DNA of 64,000 nucleotides from Streptomyces sp. NBC_01142. GTDB taxonomy: Bacteria > Actinomycetota > Actinomycetes > Streptomycetales > Streptomycetaceae. The notes beneath the pieces are model-generated. The model was not told where the DNA came from. It saw nothing but the letters and a program-made list of their open reading frames with translations, and did no database searches. Numbering within the stretch: position 1 is the first letter of the stretch; every line of letters begins with the position of its first letter. A program made the translations under genes and the position numbers. Shown here in pieces: positions 15,693-23,116 of the stretch. The DNA is taken from NCBI RefSeq assembly GCF_026341125.1, contig NZ_JAPEOR010000001.1, forward strand, positions 3,782,001-3,846,000, given 5' to 3'.

Positions 15693-17352
15693 GAGGCTGT
15701 CGCACGGCTCCTGCCCGGTGAAGGTCAAGAGTGCTTCTTGGGCGTGTGGTTGATGAGCTTGTTGAGGTTGTGCACCGTGCCGAGGAGCTTGATCTCGGCG
15801 TCCACCGCCTGGCGGCCGCGGTAGTTGAGGTGCCGTCCGAAGCGTTGGAAGATCTGGGCGAATCCCGGCTCGACCAGGGCACTGCGTTGACGGTACTGGG
15901 CCCGTCCTGTTGGGGTGGCGAGGCGGGCCGCCATGTCCTGCTGGCCGGCAGGGGCCTGCTGACGTTTCGCGGGAAAGCCTGCCTGGTCGGCATCGCTGGT
16001 GACCGAGACCAGTAGCGGGAGGTCGGCGAGGGCCTCGAAGGACGCGGCGGAAGCGTACCCGCTGTCGGCGAGCCAGAGTTGGATGTCGCCGGGGAGCCGT
16101 GCGGCCTGGTGATTGTGCTGGGTCTTCTTCACCATCGGAACGAGGGCCGTCCTGTCCGAGGGATTGTCGTGCGCTTCGATGGCCAGCAAGAATTGACGGC
16201 GGGCGCACACGATCTGGATGTTGTATCCCTGCAGGTAGCCGCCGCGTTTGCCGGGAATCAGCCGGGAGTCGGGATCGCTCAGGCAGGAACGGGACTCCGG
16301 GGAGGGGGCCGGTCGGGGTGTGCGGGCCCGCTCCAGCCAGGCCCGCATCTTCACCAGTCGCGTTCGCTGGCGAACGAGGACGGTCTTGTGCTCCATCGGG
16401 ACCGGCGGCCGTCCGTTCGCTCCACGACGTCCTGCCGCCCGGTCCTCTCGGACGCGGAGCTCGTACTTCTTCAGCTTCTCCTGGTGAGCCTCGGTCTCGG
16501 CGGCCAGGCGCTTCTCCGCGCGGGCCACCATCCGCTCGGCGGCTTCGACCTTGATCCGGATCTCGGTGGGTGAAGGCATAGCCCGTTCATGCAGTCTGTC
16601 CCTGGCCAAGTGGGCCCGGGTGAGCCGGTCGCACAGCCGGGACAGGCGAGGCCAGTTGTCGCACGCGTCCTCGCCATCTCCCTGTGCTGCCGAGTCATCG
16701 GCCTCGACGCTCAGCGCGTGGTCGACTACATCCTCCATCAACGCGTGGATCTCTTTCTCGTACTGGGAGATGGTCTCCTCCAGGCGCTGGAGCCGCTGGT
16801 TGGCGTCGCGTGAGGCGTTCGCCTCCATCGGTGAGCCGTCCACGGCCACCGCCGAAAGATCGACCAGGCCACGTCGGCCGCACAGCGACAACACCTGCAC
16901 GAACAGTGAGTTCAAGGCGGCACGGTGGCGTCGTACGAACCGCGCGACGGTGGAGTGGTCCACTCGGCGGTTCGCGGTGATGATTCGGCAGCCCACGTCG
17001 TCCCAGCAAGCCTGCTCGATGCGACGGGAGGAACGCACTCCCTTGCTGTAGCAGTACAGGAGCAGCGCAATCAGGCTCGCGGGAGGGTAGGCCACCCCGC
17101 CCCGCCCGTCGTCACGGTAGCTGTTCTCGAACGCCGACAGGTCAAGTAGCTCGACGACGTCGAGCACCTTCCAGCACAGGTGCTCGGGCGGCAGCCACTC
17201 CCGGACATCCCGCGGCATCTCAAGATCACGTTCACGGTCGCACGACCAGAAGTTCCGCCCCACCAGCCAAGATTCCGACGCCTCCTGGATCCTCGGAACC
17301 GAACAACGAATCGCTCTTGACCTTCACCGGGCAGGAGCCGTGCGACAGCCTC
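15693..17352 (-). mobile_element. IS1182-family element with CCGA duplication
   Basis: The terminal inverted repeat is perfect over more than 35 bp (15693-15730 against 17315-17352). The 4-bp sequence CCGA flanks it on both sides (15689-15692, 17353-17356). It interrupts the same NF041680 transposase near its C-terminus. Confidence 0.92.
15725..17263 (-). CDS. IS1182-family transposase
   Basis: This 512-residue protein has the N-terminal DUF772 region (YPPASLIALLLYCYSKGVRS), the first Asp region VDLSAVAVDGSPMEANASRD, a central variable helical part, the second acidic region DIQLWLADSGYASAASFEAL, and the C-terminal EPGFAQIFQRFGRHLNYRG (Glu). It is complete and starts at ATG 17263. Confidence 0.92.
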   Translation of the reverse strand: MGRNFWSCDRERDLEMPRDVREWLPPEHLCWKVLDVVELLDLSAFENSYRDDGRGGVAYPPASLIALLLYCYSKGVRSSRRIEQACWDDVGCRIITANRRVDHSTVARFVRRHRAALNSLFVQVLSLCGRRGLVDLSAVAVDGSPMEANASRDANQRLQRLEETISQYEKEIHALMEDVVDHALSVEADDSAAQGDGEDACDNWPRLSRLCDRLTRAHLARDRLHERAMPSPTEIRIKVEAAERMVARAEKRLAAETEAHQEKLKKYELRVREDRAAGRRGANGRPPVPMEHKTVLVRQRTRLVKMRAWLERARTPRPAPSPESRSCLSDPDSRLIPGKRGGYLQGYNIQIVCARRQFLLAIEAHDNPSDRTALVPMVKKTQHNHQAARLPGDIQLWLADSGYASAASFEALADLPLLVSVTSDADQAGFPAKRQQAPAGQQDMAARLATPTGRAQYRQRSALVEPGFAQIFQRFGRHLNYRGRQAVDAEIKLLGTVHNLNKLINHTPKKHS

Positions 17353-17548
17353 CCGACTGCCCAGCCAGAGCACCGAAACCAACCCGAGCCGGCCCCGGAC
17401 GACCACCAGGCCGCAAGAACACTCGCCCCACCCCACGCCACGACGTGCACACACCACGCAAGACGCAGCCAGCGAAAGGGTCAACGAAGAAGTCAACTAC
17501 CCCACGGCCCCACCGCACAGGTTAAAGATCAAGCTAACGGACGTCAGG

Positions 17549-17917
17549 TCACCTATCCTCGACGGCGAGCGACTTCTGCAAGCGGGCGCGAGCTCGGAAG
17601 AGATGGACGTGGACGGTGCTTGCAGCAACACCGAGAAGATCGCCAATCTCGTCTGCGTGATGGCCAGTTGCCGTGAGTAGGAGAACTGATCGCTGCCGGG
17701 CCGGCATTCTGGCGACAGCCGACTTGATCAACTCCATCAGGTTGATGGAGTCGTAGTCTTCCTCCGCTTCCGGAGCAAGTCCCTCAAGCATCTCGCGATC
17801 AACGGAGGCCTCATAGGTCCGACTGCGCAGCACGTCAACGGCAAGACTGCGGGCCACCTTCGTGACGTAGGCACGGGGTGCGATCGGGGGCTGCAGAAAC
17901 GAATCCACCAGCCTCAT
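17549..17917 (-). pseudogene. ECF-type sigma factor lacking its N-terminus
   Basis: The frame encodes the end of sigma region 2 (PPIAPRAYVTKVARSLAVDV), a linker, and a complete region 4 (VARMPARQRSVLLLTATGHH, ADEIGDLLGVAASTVHVHLF). Most of region 2, which contacts the -10 element and core polymerase, is missing. Its place upstream is taken by the 3' tail of an IS701-type transposase read on the other strand. An ATG at 17917 could start a short region-4 protein, but such a product could not act as a normal sigma factor. The NF041680 element ends only a few bases from its 3' end. Confidence 0.65.
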
Positions 17918-18112
17918 CCCCCTCACCGTGGCAGAGATCCGAAGGCTCCTGGCAACTCTCCTCCCCACCCCAGGACCACCCCGCGACGCCTGCGCCCACG
18001 CGCTGATGTGGTCCCACTGGCGCAGACGCCACCAAGCCACCGCCAAACGCAGCCACTACCGAAGAAGAACCAGCCCAGGACACGAAATCCCGCTGGAGTA
18101 CCAAGTCCGGAT
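17918..18112 (+). mobile_element. 3' remnant of an IS701-family element
   Basis: One plus-strand frame reads LTVAEIRRLLATLLPTPGPP, then HALMWSHWRRRHQATAKRSH and YRRRTSPGH, the characteristic C-terminus of IS701 transposases. The same tail recurs at 45040-45220. The rest of the element is missing. It lies between the truncated sigma factor and the NACHT gene. Confidence 0.75.
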
Positions 18113-18153
18113 TAGAGACGGTGGTCCTGGAGAGGGACCGGGCGCCGAGTTGA

Positions 18154-20244
18154 TCACTCCCGCGCAGCCAGGCGCTTCTGCAGACGGGCGTGGCGGAACT
18201 GGTAGACGGGCCCGGTGGCACGGAGGAGGTTGCGGCGGCGCGCGTCTTCGAGGAAGCCCATCAGACGTACCGGGGTGCCTTCCTCTGTCGAGAGCTGTAC
18301 GGCGGTGAGGGCGGTGGCGACGGCGAGGTTGCCGACCGGTCCGGTCATGACGCCGACCACCAGCGCCGTCGAGACCCCACTCACCAAACCGGTCCCGAGC
18401 CCGACCCACCAGGCGAGGAGAGGCGCTGTGAGCAGTGCCGCCGCGAGTCCGGTGAGCAGGCCGAGGACCAGACGCAGTCCGATGTGGTGCCGCCAGGCCT
18501 CGCGCGGACCGATCGAGCGGGTGTCCGCCACGGGAGGGCGGCTGTAGAACTCCCGCACATCGTCGTACCAGGAGCCCGCCCCGGCGGACAGGAACGGTGT
18601 CCCGGCCACGATCCGGTACCCGCGGCCCGTCACCAGCGCCCCAGTGAACCCCAGCGGCAGTGTGGTGAGGTAGCAGAGCCAGGCGGGTGGCGTGTTGTTG
18701 CCCGGGAGCAGTGGACTGGTCAGGGTCGCCAAGGTGCCCGTCGCTAGCCATTCCACCACCCCCGACACCACCGCTCCGCGAGTGAAGATGTCCCGCCAAC
18801 CTGCGCTCTCCAGCGTGTCCCGCCATCCCGCGCTTTCCAGCCGCTGCGGATCGCTGAGCTCCGTGAAGCGGTCGCCGGCCGCCCACCCTCCAACGAGTGC
18901 GGAGGGGATGCCGATCAGCCAGGTGTACACGGAGTGCGTCAGCATCCAGACCAGGACGATGCTGGGCACCCCGCATACCACTGTGACCGCCGCCCATACG
19001 GCGAGCGCCCGCGGACGGGGGTGCGTCCAGCCGGGGATGTGCCACCACGGCAGGTCGTAGCTGTTGTCCTGGCTGAGCCGCCGGGCGATGTACCGCAGGG
19101 TCCGCTCGGCGGTCTCGGGGGACCACCGGGGGCGGTCTCCCGGCCGTGGGGTGTAGGCGGCGACGACGGCGCAGTCGAGCAGGTGGTCCTCGATCGCCTC
19201 GCGGGTGGCGAACCGGCTGTCGTCGAGCAGTTCGTCGACCGGGCCGCCGTCGGCGTAGACGTCGCGCACCAAGGTGACTGCCAGCGGACTGGCCAGTGCC
19301 TTGGCCACCGCGCTCTCGGGTTCGTGCAGAAGGCGCTCGGTGAGTGCTCGCCACGCGGGTGGTGGCTGCTCGCGAAACTTGTCGAGCAGATACTCGGCTG
19401 CGTCGGACGGGACGAGGGGCAGGATCTCCAGAGCCACCGCACCGCCCAAGCCCGCCCACTTCGCCGTCAGCACGGCCTCCTTGGCCCGGGAGATCAGGAT
19501 CAGCCGGAACGGCGCCTGCTCCAGCGCGCTCACCATGGCATTCCGCAGCTTGCCGCCGACCTCGTCCAGACCGTCCAGGAACAGCGCGATTCGGCCCGAC
19601 TTGAGCAGTCGCCGGGCCCGCTCGCGCCCGCCCCGACCCTGGAACAGGGTGTATTGGCGGGAGAGCCAGCCCGCCGCCCACTCCGTCGGGCTCTCCCGGG
19701 CCGGATCCCAGCCGTCTAAGGTCAGCAGTACCGGAACCGGAATGCGTGCCTTGTCCTGCGGGGCGGCATCAGCGCGGTGCCGCAGCGCGTCGAGGAGCAA
19801 CAGCGCCGCGGCAGCCGACTTGCCCGCCGCGGGCGACCCCACGAGGAATATCCGGCCCGAGGCCAGCCCGCCGTACACCGCGTGCAGCTCGTCGAGGCCG
19901 CCGCCCCGGCGCAGCTGCTCGCGGGTGACCGCCGCCAGGCCCGGCAGCGGGGCGAACCGGGCCCTTCTCCCTTCGGCGGTCGCACCGGCGACCCGGTCCG
20001 TGACCTTCCGGTTGGTCACCCGCCAGCGCACCGGCAGCGGAGCGGGCACCAATAGCCGTCGCCACTGCGCCTCCTCGTCCCACTGGGCGCCCACCACCCT
20101 GGCCAGCTCGTTGGCCGAGGCCTCGAGCGGTGAGGGGGGAACGGCATAATGGTTCACGTTCAGGGTGCTGTGTGCACCGGTCTGGAAGGCGACGGGCCCG
20201 TGGAAGGAGTTGCCGGTCACCTCACCGGGTCCGTGACCGCTCAC
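18154..20244 (-). CDS. NACHT-domain NTPase (NLR-like) with N-terminal amyloid-like motif and C-terminal membrane helices
   Basis: The GTG start at 20244 overlaps the stop of the upstream gene (GTGA) and gives 696 residues. Residues 10-32 read TGNSFHGPVAFQTGAHSTLN, a near copy of the partner's C-terminus and similar to RHIM/BASS-type amyloid motifs (FQTG core). A helical linker follows. The NACHT domain has Walker A (FLVGSPAAGKSAAA, residues 133-146) and Walker B (RIALFLDGLDEVG, about 218-230). Several transmembrane helices follow from about residue 410 to 640. The C-terminus ends in YQFRHARLQKRLA, common in Streptomyces NACHT proteins. There are no obvious LRR, TPR or WD repeats, so sensing may occur through the membrane region. 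In animals, fungi and bacteria, NACHT ATPases oligomerise on sensing a trigger and nucleate effector assembly. Here that would be the small upstream protein, probably in antiphage or self/non-self cell death; this role is inferred. Confidence 0.85.
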   Translation of the reverse strand: MSGHGPGEVTGNSFHGPVAFQTGAHSTLNVNHYAVPPSPLEASANELARVVGAQWDEEAQWRRLLVPAPLPVRWRVTNRKVTDRVAGATAEGRRARFAPLPGLAAVTREQLRRGGGLDELHAVYGGLASGRIFLVGSPAAGKSAAAALLLLDALRHRADAAPQDKARIPVPVLLTLDGWDPARESPTEWAAGWLSRQYTLFQGRGGRERARRLLKSGRIALFLDGLDEVGGKLRNAMVSALEQAPFRLILISRAKEAVLTAKWAGLGGAVALEILPLVPSDAAEYLLDKFREQPPPAWRALTERLLHEPESAVAKALASPLAVTLVRDVYADGGPVDELLDDSRFATREAIEDHLLDCAVVAAYTPRPGDRPRWSPETAERTLRYIARRLSQDNSYDLPWWHIPGWTHPRPRALAVWAAVTVVCGVPSIVLVWMLTHSVYTWLIGIPSALVGGWAAGDRFTELSDPQRLESAGWRDTLESAGWRDIFTRGAVVSGVVEWLATGTLATLTSPLLPGNNTPPAWLCYLTTLPLGFTGALVTGRGYRIVAGTPFLSAGAGSWYDDVREFYSRPPVADTRSIGPREAWRHHIGLRLVLGLLTGLAAALLTAPLLAWWVGLGTGLVSGVSTALVVGVMTGPVGNLAVATALTAVQLSTEEGTPVRLMGFLEDARRRNLLRATGPVYQFRHARLQKRLAARE

Positions 20245-20675
20245 CCCGCCGTCCCGAAGTGGTTGTCCTGACGGCTGTGGCTGCCGGTCTGGAAGGCCAC
20301 GGGCCCGTGGAAGGTATTGCCCGAGACGGCCACTCCGGCGACACCGTCGCCGAACTCCTCCTTCAGGGACCGCAGTTCGGCCATGGACCGCTCCCGGTCC
20401 GCCTCTTCCAGGCTCTCCAGCAGTGAAGAGAACTCGCCCTGCCACAACCGAGCGTGCCTATCGCGCACTTGCTCCCGCTCATCCTCGTCCGCGGCGTCCA
20501 GAACGGCGGCGGTACGGTCCAGCCGGTCCAGCGCCTCGTCCTCGCGGCCCGGATCACCCCGGCCTACCAGCCGGGCGCACCGCGTCCGGAACCAAGCCCA
20601 AAGATCCGAGCCGGCGGCCTCCACCACCGCTGTTCCTCCTGCCGCAGCAGCCGCCACCATCGCCTCGGTGAGCAT
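20241..20675 (-). CDS. Small helical effector candidate (Bell-like) with C-terminal amyloid-like motif
   Basis: ATG 20675 is preceded at a proper distance by a G-rich ribosome-binding site and gives 144 residues; an ATG at 20690 is less well placed. The first helix is Ala/Gly-rich and amphipathic (EAMVAAAAAGGTAVVEAAGS), followed by a helical bundle up to about residue 108. The C-terminus reads VSGNTFHGPVAFQTGSHSRQ then DNHFGTAG, matching the N-terminus of the NACHT protein encoded next. This pattern (glycine-rich N-terminal helix, four-helix body, short C-terminal prion-like motif) is that of Bell-domain effectors. These are proposed to be bacterial relatives of fungal HeLo pore-forming domains, driven by motif templating from an NLR. 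The domain assignment is from pattern only. Confidence 0.75.
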   Translation of the reverse strand: MLTEAMVAAAAAGGTAVVEAAGSDLWAWFRTRCARLVGRGDPGREDEALDRLDRTAAVLDAADEDEREQVRDRHARLWQGEFSSLLESLEEADRERSMAELRSLKEEFGDGVAGVAVSGNTFHGPVAFQTGSHSRQDNHFGTAG

Positions 20676-20715
20676 CGCCCATCCCCCCAAGTCCGTACGA
20701 ATCAGGATCGGGACC

Positions 20716-20829
20716 CTAGCGCGACGCGCACTCGAACCAGACGGTTTTGCCGATTCCGGTCACAGCGACCACGCTGCACGTGTCGACCACCGCGTCCAGG
20801 AGCGCGAGACCGCGACTGTGCGATCTCTC
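20716..20829 (-). pseudogene. C-terminal remnant of RsbW-like ATP-binding protein
   Basis: The minus strand reads RGLALLDAVVDTCSVVAVTG then IGKTVWFECASR and a stop. This is the typical end of Streptomyces anti-sigma/RsbW-like histidine-kinase-fold proteins. The N-terminal ATP-binding boxes are absent: sequence upstream of about 20830 no longer matches. Confidence 0.55.
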
Positions 20830-21215
20830 GGTTTGGTGTCGGTAGTGGTCGGGGGGCGTGGTTGCTGGGTTTTTCTGCTGGTCAGGTGGGCTTTTGATGG
20901 TGGGCTTTCACTGACGTGTGGTGAGAGACAAGGGGACGGTTTTGCTGTCATAAGGCGCTATCTCATGGTGGGTGATGCTGTCTCAGGTTCGAGAGTTCTT
21001 ATGCGCTGAGATGGTGGGGGCGGGGCTGATCGCGGGGTGGAGCCTCGGGATCGGGTGTCGGGGGGTGCCCCTATCTCTTTGGTCAAGGGAAACGGGGCTG
21101 TGTTGGGTCGGGGGGCCGGTCAGCATGGCGGTGACCTCGTTCCTGGACCTGGACATCGGGCGCTCCGGCACCAACCGCCGACTGCACCCGGACCACGACT
21201 GACAGGAGCCCCGTT
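20830..21215. other. Intergenic stretch with an IS110-like end
   Basis: No gene recognised. Bases 21058-21085 (GGGGGGTGCCCCTATCTCTT onward to GTCAAG) closely resemble the sequence 5' of the IS110 transposase at about 32592-32620, so this may be the solitary end or target site of such an element. A short plus-strand frame at 21125-21202 has no recognisable motif. Confidence 0.35.
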
Positions 21216-21899
21216 GTGCCCGACACCGAGACGCGCATCCATGCGTGGCGCATCGACGACCGGGAGTACCAGCGCCAGAAGGAACGACGCGGCCGCCGGT
21301 TCGCCTACACGAGCCTCGAGCCCGCTCGCACGGCGCTGGTCGTGATCGACATGGTGCCGTTCTTCGTCGACGCCAACCCCTACGCCCGCGGCATCGTCCC
21401 GAACATCCAACGCCTCGCCGATCGCCTTCGAAGCGCCGGCGGAACGGTCGCCTGGGTCCTGCCCGCGCGCACCGAACGCACTGAAGTCGGCGACGAATTC
21501 CACGGCCCCGAAGCGGCCGAGATGTTCCGCAACTCCGGCGGCACCGGCCCGCTGCCGGACCGGCTCTGGCGCGGCTTCACCCTCGGCGCCGACGACCTGC
21601 TAGAGGAGAAGTCCGCACCCAGCGCCTTCTTCCCCGGCCGCTGCCCACTGCCCGAGCTGCTCCGGGAACGCGGGGTCAACACGGTTCTGATCACCGGCAC
21701 AGTCACCAACGTGTGCTGCGAGTCTTCAGCCCGCGACGCCTGGACCCTCGGCTACCGGGTCATCATGGTCGCCGATGCGAACGCCACCGGCCGCGACCAA
21801 GACCACAACGCCACTCTGCACACGATCTACCGGTCCTTCGGTGACGTCCGGCCAACCGCAGATGTTCTCGCGCTGATTGACGACCGACTGACTGCCTGA
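21216..21899 (+). CDS. Isochorismatase-family cysteine hydrolase
   Basis: The GTG start at 21216 follows CAGGAG. The 227-residue protein has the isochorismatase-like triad: Asp in ALVVIDMVPFFVDANPYARG, Lys in LLEEKSAPSAFFPG, and Cys in VLITGTVTNVCCESSARDAW. The extra Gly/Thr region before the Cys is conserved too (the cis-peptide loop). The family hydrolyses isochorismate, nicotinamide, biuret or related amides. The neighbours do not point to a substrate, and the protein is a stand-alone hydrolase without a carrier domain. The gene has no operon partner downstream. Confidence 0.88.
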   Translation: MPDTETRIHAWRIDDREYQRQKERRGRRFAYTSLEPARTALVVIDMVPFFVDANPYARGIVPNIQRLADRLRSAGGTVAWVLPARTERTEVGDEFHGPEAAEMFRNSGGTGPLPDRLWRGFTLGADDLLEEKSAPSAFFPGRCPLPELLRERGVNTVLITGTVTNVCCESSARDAWTLGYRVIMVADANATGRDQDHNATLHTIYRSFGDVRPTADVLALIDDRLTA

Positions 21900-21932
21900 G
21901 CGCTCGTGTGGCACAGCATTCGCACGAGGCTG

Positions 21933-22124
21933 TCAGCCGTCGCCGCAGAGCGCCCGCATCACCTCGTTCCACTGCTCGGGCCGGGCCGCCTCACAGTTGC
22001 GGCAGTGGCGTCCGTTGACGCGCTCTCGCTGGACGAAGCCGGACTGAGCGGAGCGGACTTGGACCACGTTCAGGAGGAGCGGCGTGGGGCAGAGGGGACA
22101 CGGGGCTCCATACCTGTTGATCAT
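21933..22124 (-). CDS. Possible small zinc-ribbon protein
   Basis: From ATG 22124 the frame encodes about 63 residues with two Cys pairs: RYGAPCPLCPTPLLLN and NGRHCRNCEAARPEQW. The spacing resembles a zinc ribbon of the kind often found in short actinomycete proteins. There is no strong ribosome-binding site, and the region lies convergent to the hydrolase gene. The function is unknown; it may be a chance frame. Confidence 0.4.
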   Translation of the reverse strand: MINRYGAPCPLCPTPLLLNVVQVRSAQSGFVQRERVNGRHCRNCEAARPEQWNEVMRALCGDG

Positions 22125-22494
22125 CATGGGCGGAGCTGTGCACACACGCGACGGCTTACCGTCTCGGGCTGCCGGGACGGCCCGCCCGGCGGGAAGCACC
22201 CTGGATCGAGCTCTTCCGCAGGTCGCGGGCGGGGTTCCATGGCCGGATGCTCAGCGTCGCGAAGGTCGCCCCGGGTGCCGGGTGACAGTACTTTCCCTGT
22301 CAAGTTGTTCTGTTCAGCTATGCGGGTTGCCGGGGATGCCCGGAGTGAGGGCGAGGCCGCGCCGGTGCGAGTGCCTGTTTACAGTGACCGTCGAAGCGCG
22401 TGGCCGAACGGGCGACAGAAGAGTGGTGCCAAGACCTCTGGCGACGTGCTGGCTCTGCTGGATCGCGGTACCGACCGGTGATCAAGCGGGGGTC

Positions 22495-22917
22495 ATGACG
22501 GTGCTGGGGCTCACCCGACCGAGCCCCGTGGCGTTCGCGGAAGCCGAGGCGATCATCGACGAGGATGGCCACGGAGAGGCAGACGGCAATCCCGACGGAC
22601 TGGCTCGGGTGTACGTGAGCCCCGAAGTCGACGTGTGGACGCTGGTCATCGGACCGTGGTGCGATCCGTGCGACGGTGAGCGCAGCAAGGAGGTGCTGCG
22701 TCTGTGTACCGAACTGAGCGCGCGGCACGTCCGGGCGCAGGCGTACTACTACTACGGTGCGCAGGGCGATGGTGGGTCTTCGCCACCGATCCCGGAGGCC
22801 TTCAACCCACCCCCGTTCACAACCGGTGACGATGCCGGACACCGCCTGAGGTCAGACCCCGCTCAAGTTCGAAGACCCGCACAGCCGCGGCGCTGGGCAC
22901 CAGTCCCCTCGCGTTGA
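22495..22917 (+). CDS. Conserved actinomycete protein of unknown function, altered C-terminus
   Basis: From ATG 22495 the frame reads MTVLGLTRPSPVAFAEAEAI, then GLARVYVSPEVDVWTLVIGP and EVLRLCTELSARHVRAQAYY. This resembles a widespread Streptomyces family with the pattern V-Y-V-P-x-D-W-T-L-V and a following Arg-Ala-Q-A-Y/F block. In that family the block is normally followed by G-A-Q and a Trp/Leu-rich strand, whereas here the sequence switches to GGSSPPIPEAFNPPPF and Arg-rich residues. A frameshift near 22765 is therefore likely. The role is unknown. Confidence 0.5.
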   Translation: MTVLGLTRPSPVAFAEAEAIIDEDGHGEADGNPDGLARVYVSPEVDVWTLVIGPWCDPCDGERSKEVLRLCTELSARHVRAQAYYYYGAQGDGGSSPPIPEAFNPPPFTTGDDAGHRLRSDPAQVRRPAQPRRWAPVPSR

Positions 22918-23116
22918 CGGAAGATACGCAGGTGCGCGGTACTGGCGCTCTCGCCCTCACACCGCACGACCAGGGCTCCACTCCGACTCGGCTGCCCAGC
23001 GGCGCTGAGTCTGGCCCCTCCATTTGATGGCATCTGGGCGTCCGAGTTATGGAACACCAGTGAGACGGACCGCGCGGCCATCGGTGTTCCATAACCCGTG
23101 CCAGGGTGCCGACCAC

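Larger units (their letters stand above)
12769..17525 (+). pseudogene. NF041680-family transposase, in three pieces
   Basis: Piece 1 (12769-12826) starts MSLLHRDARREPLAELSCF. Piece 2 (14455-15692) continues GEFYSCLTARSDALFELADA and runs to RRDFRHIRPKT. Piece 3 (17353-17525) finishes PARAPKPTRAGPGRPPGRKN and ends GPTAQ-like at a stop before the right end. A further frameshift near 15120 separates ILIIADAGYDAPRLAF from EFVFGQPETWGTPD. The catalytic stretch RRFDIEHTFRLFKQTLGW is preserved in sequence. Two insertions plus the frameshift make the gene non-functional, but all parts are still present, so the decay is recent. Confidence 0.85.
12622..17542 (+). mobile_element. NF041680-type (IS701-like) element split by two other ISs
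   Basis: The two ends share an imperfect inverted repeat: CCCTAACTTGATCTTTAAC near 12625-12642 and GTTAAAGATCAAGCTAACGG at 17521-17540. Removing the ISL3 (12827-14454) and IS1182 (15693-17352) insertions with one copy of each target duplication leaves a single element of about 1.6 kb carrying one transposase gene. Confidence 0.8.

Noticed and set aside
20972..21202. Short plus-strand frame ahead of the isochorismatase-family gene
   Set aside because: No motif, poor initiation region, and it overlaps the IS110-like block.
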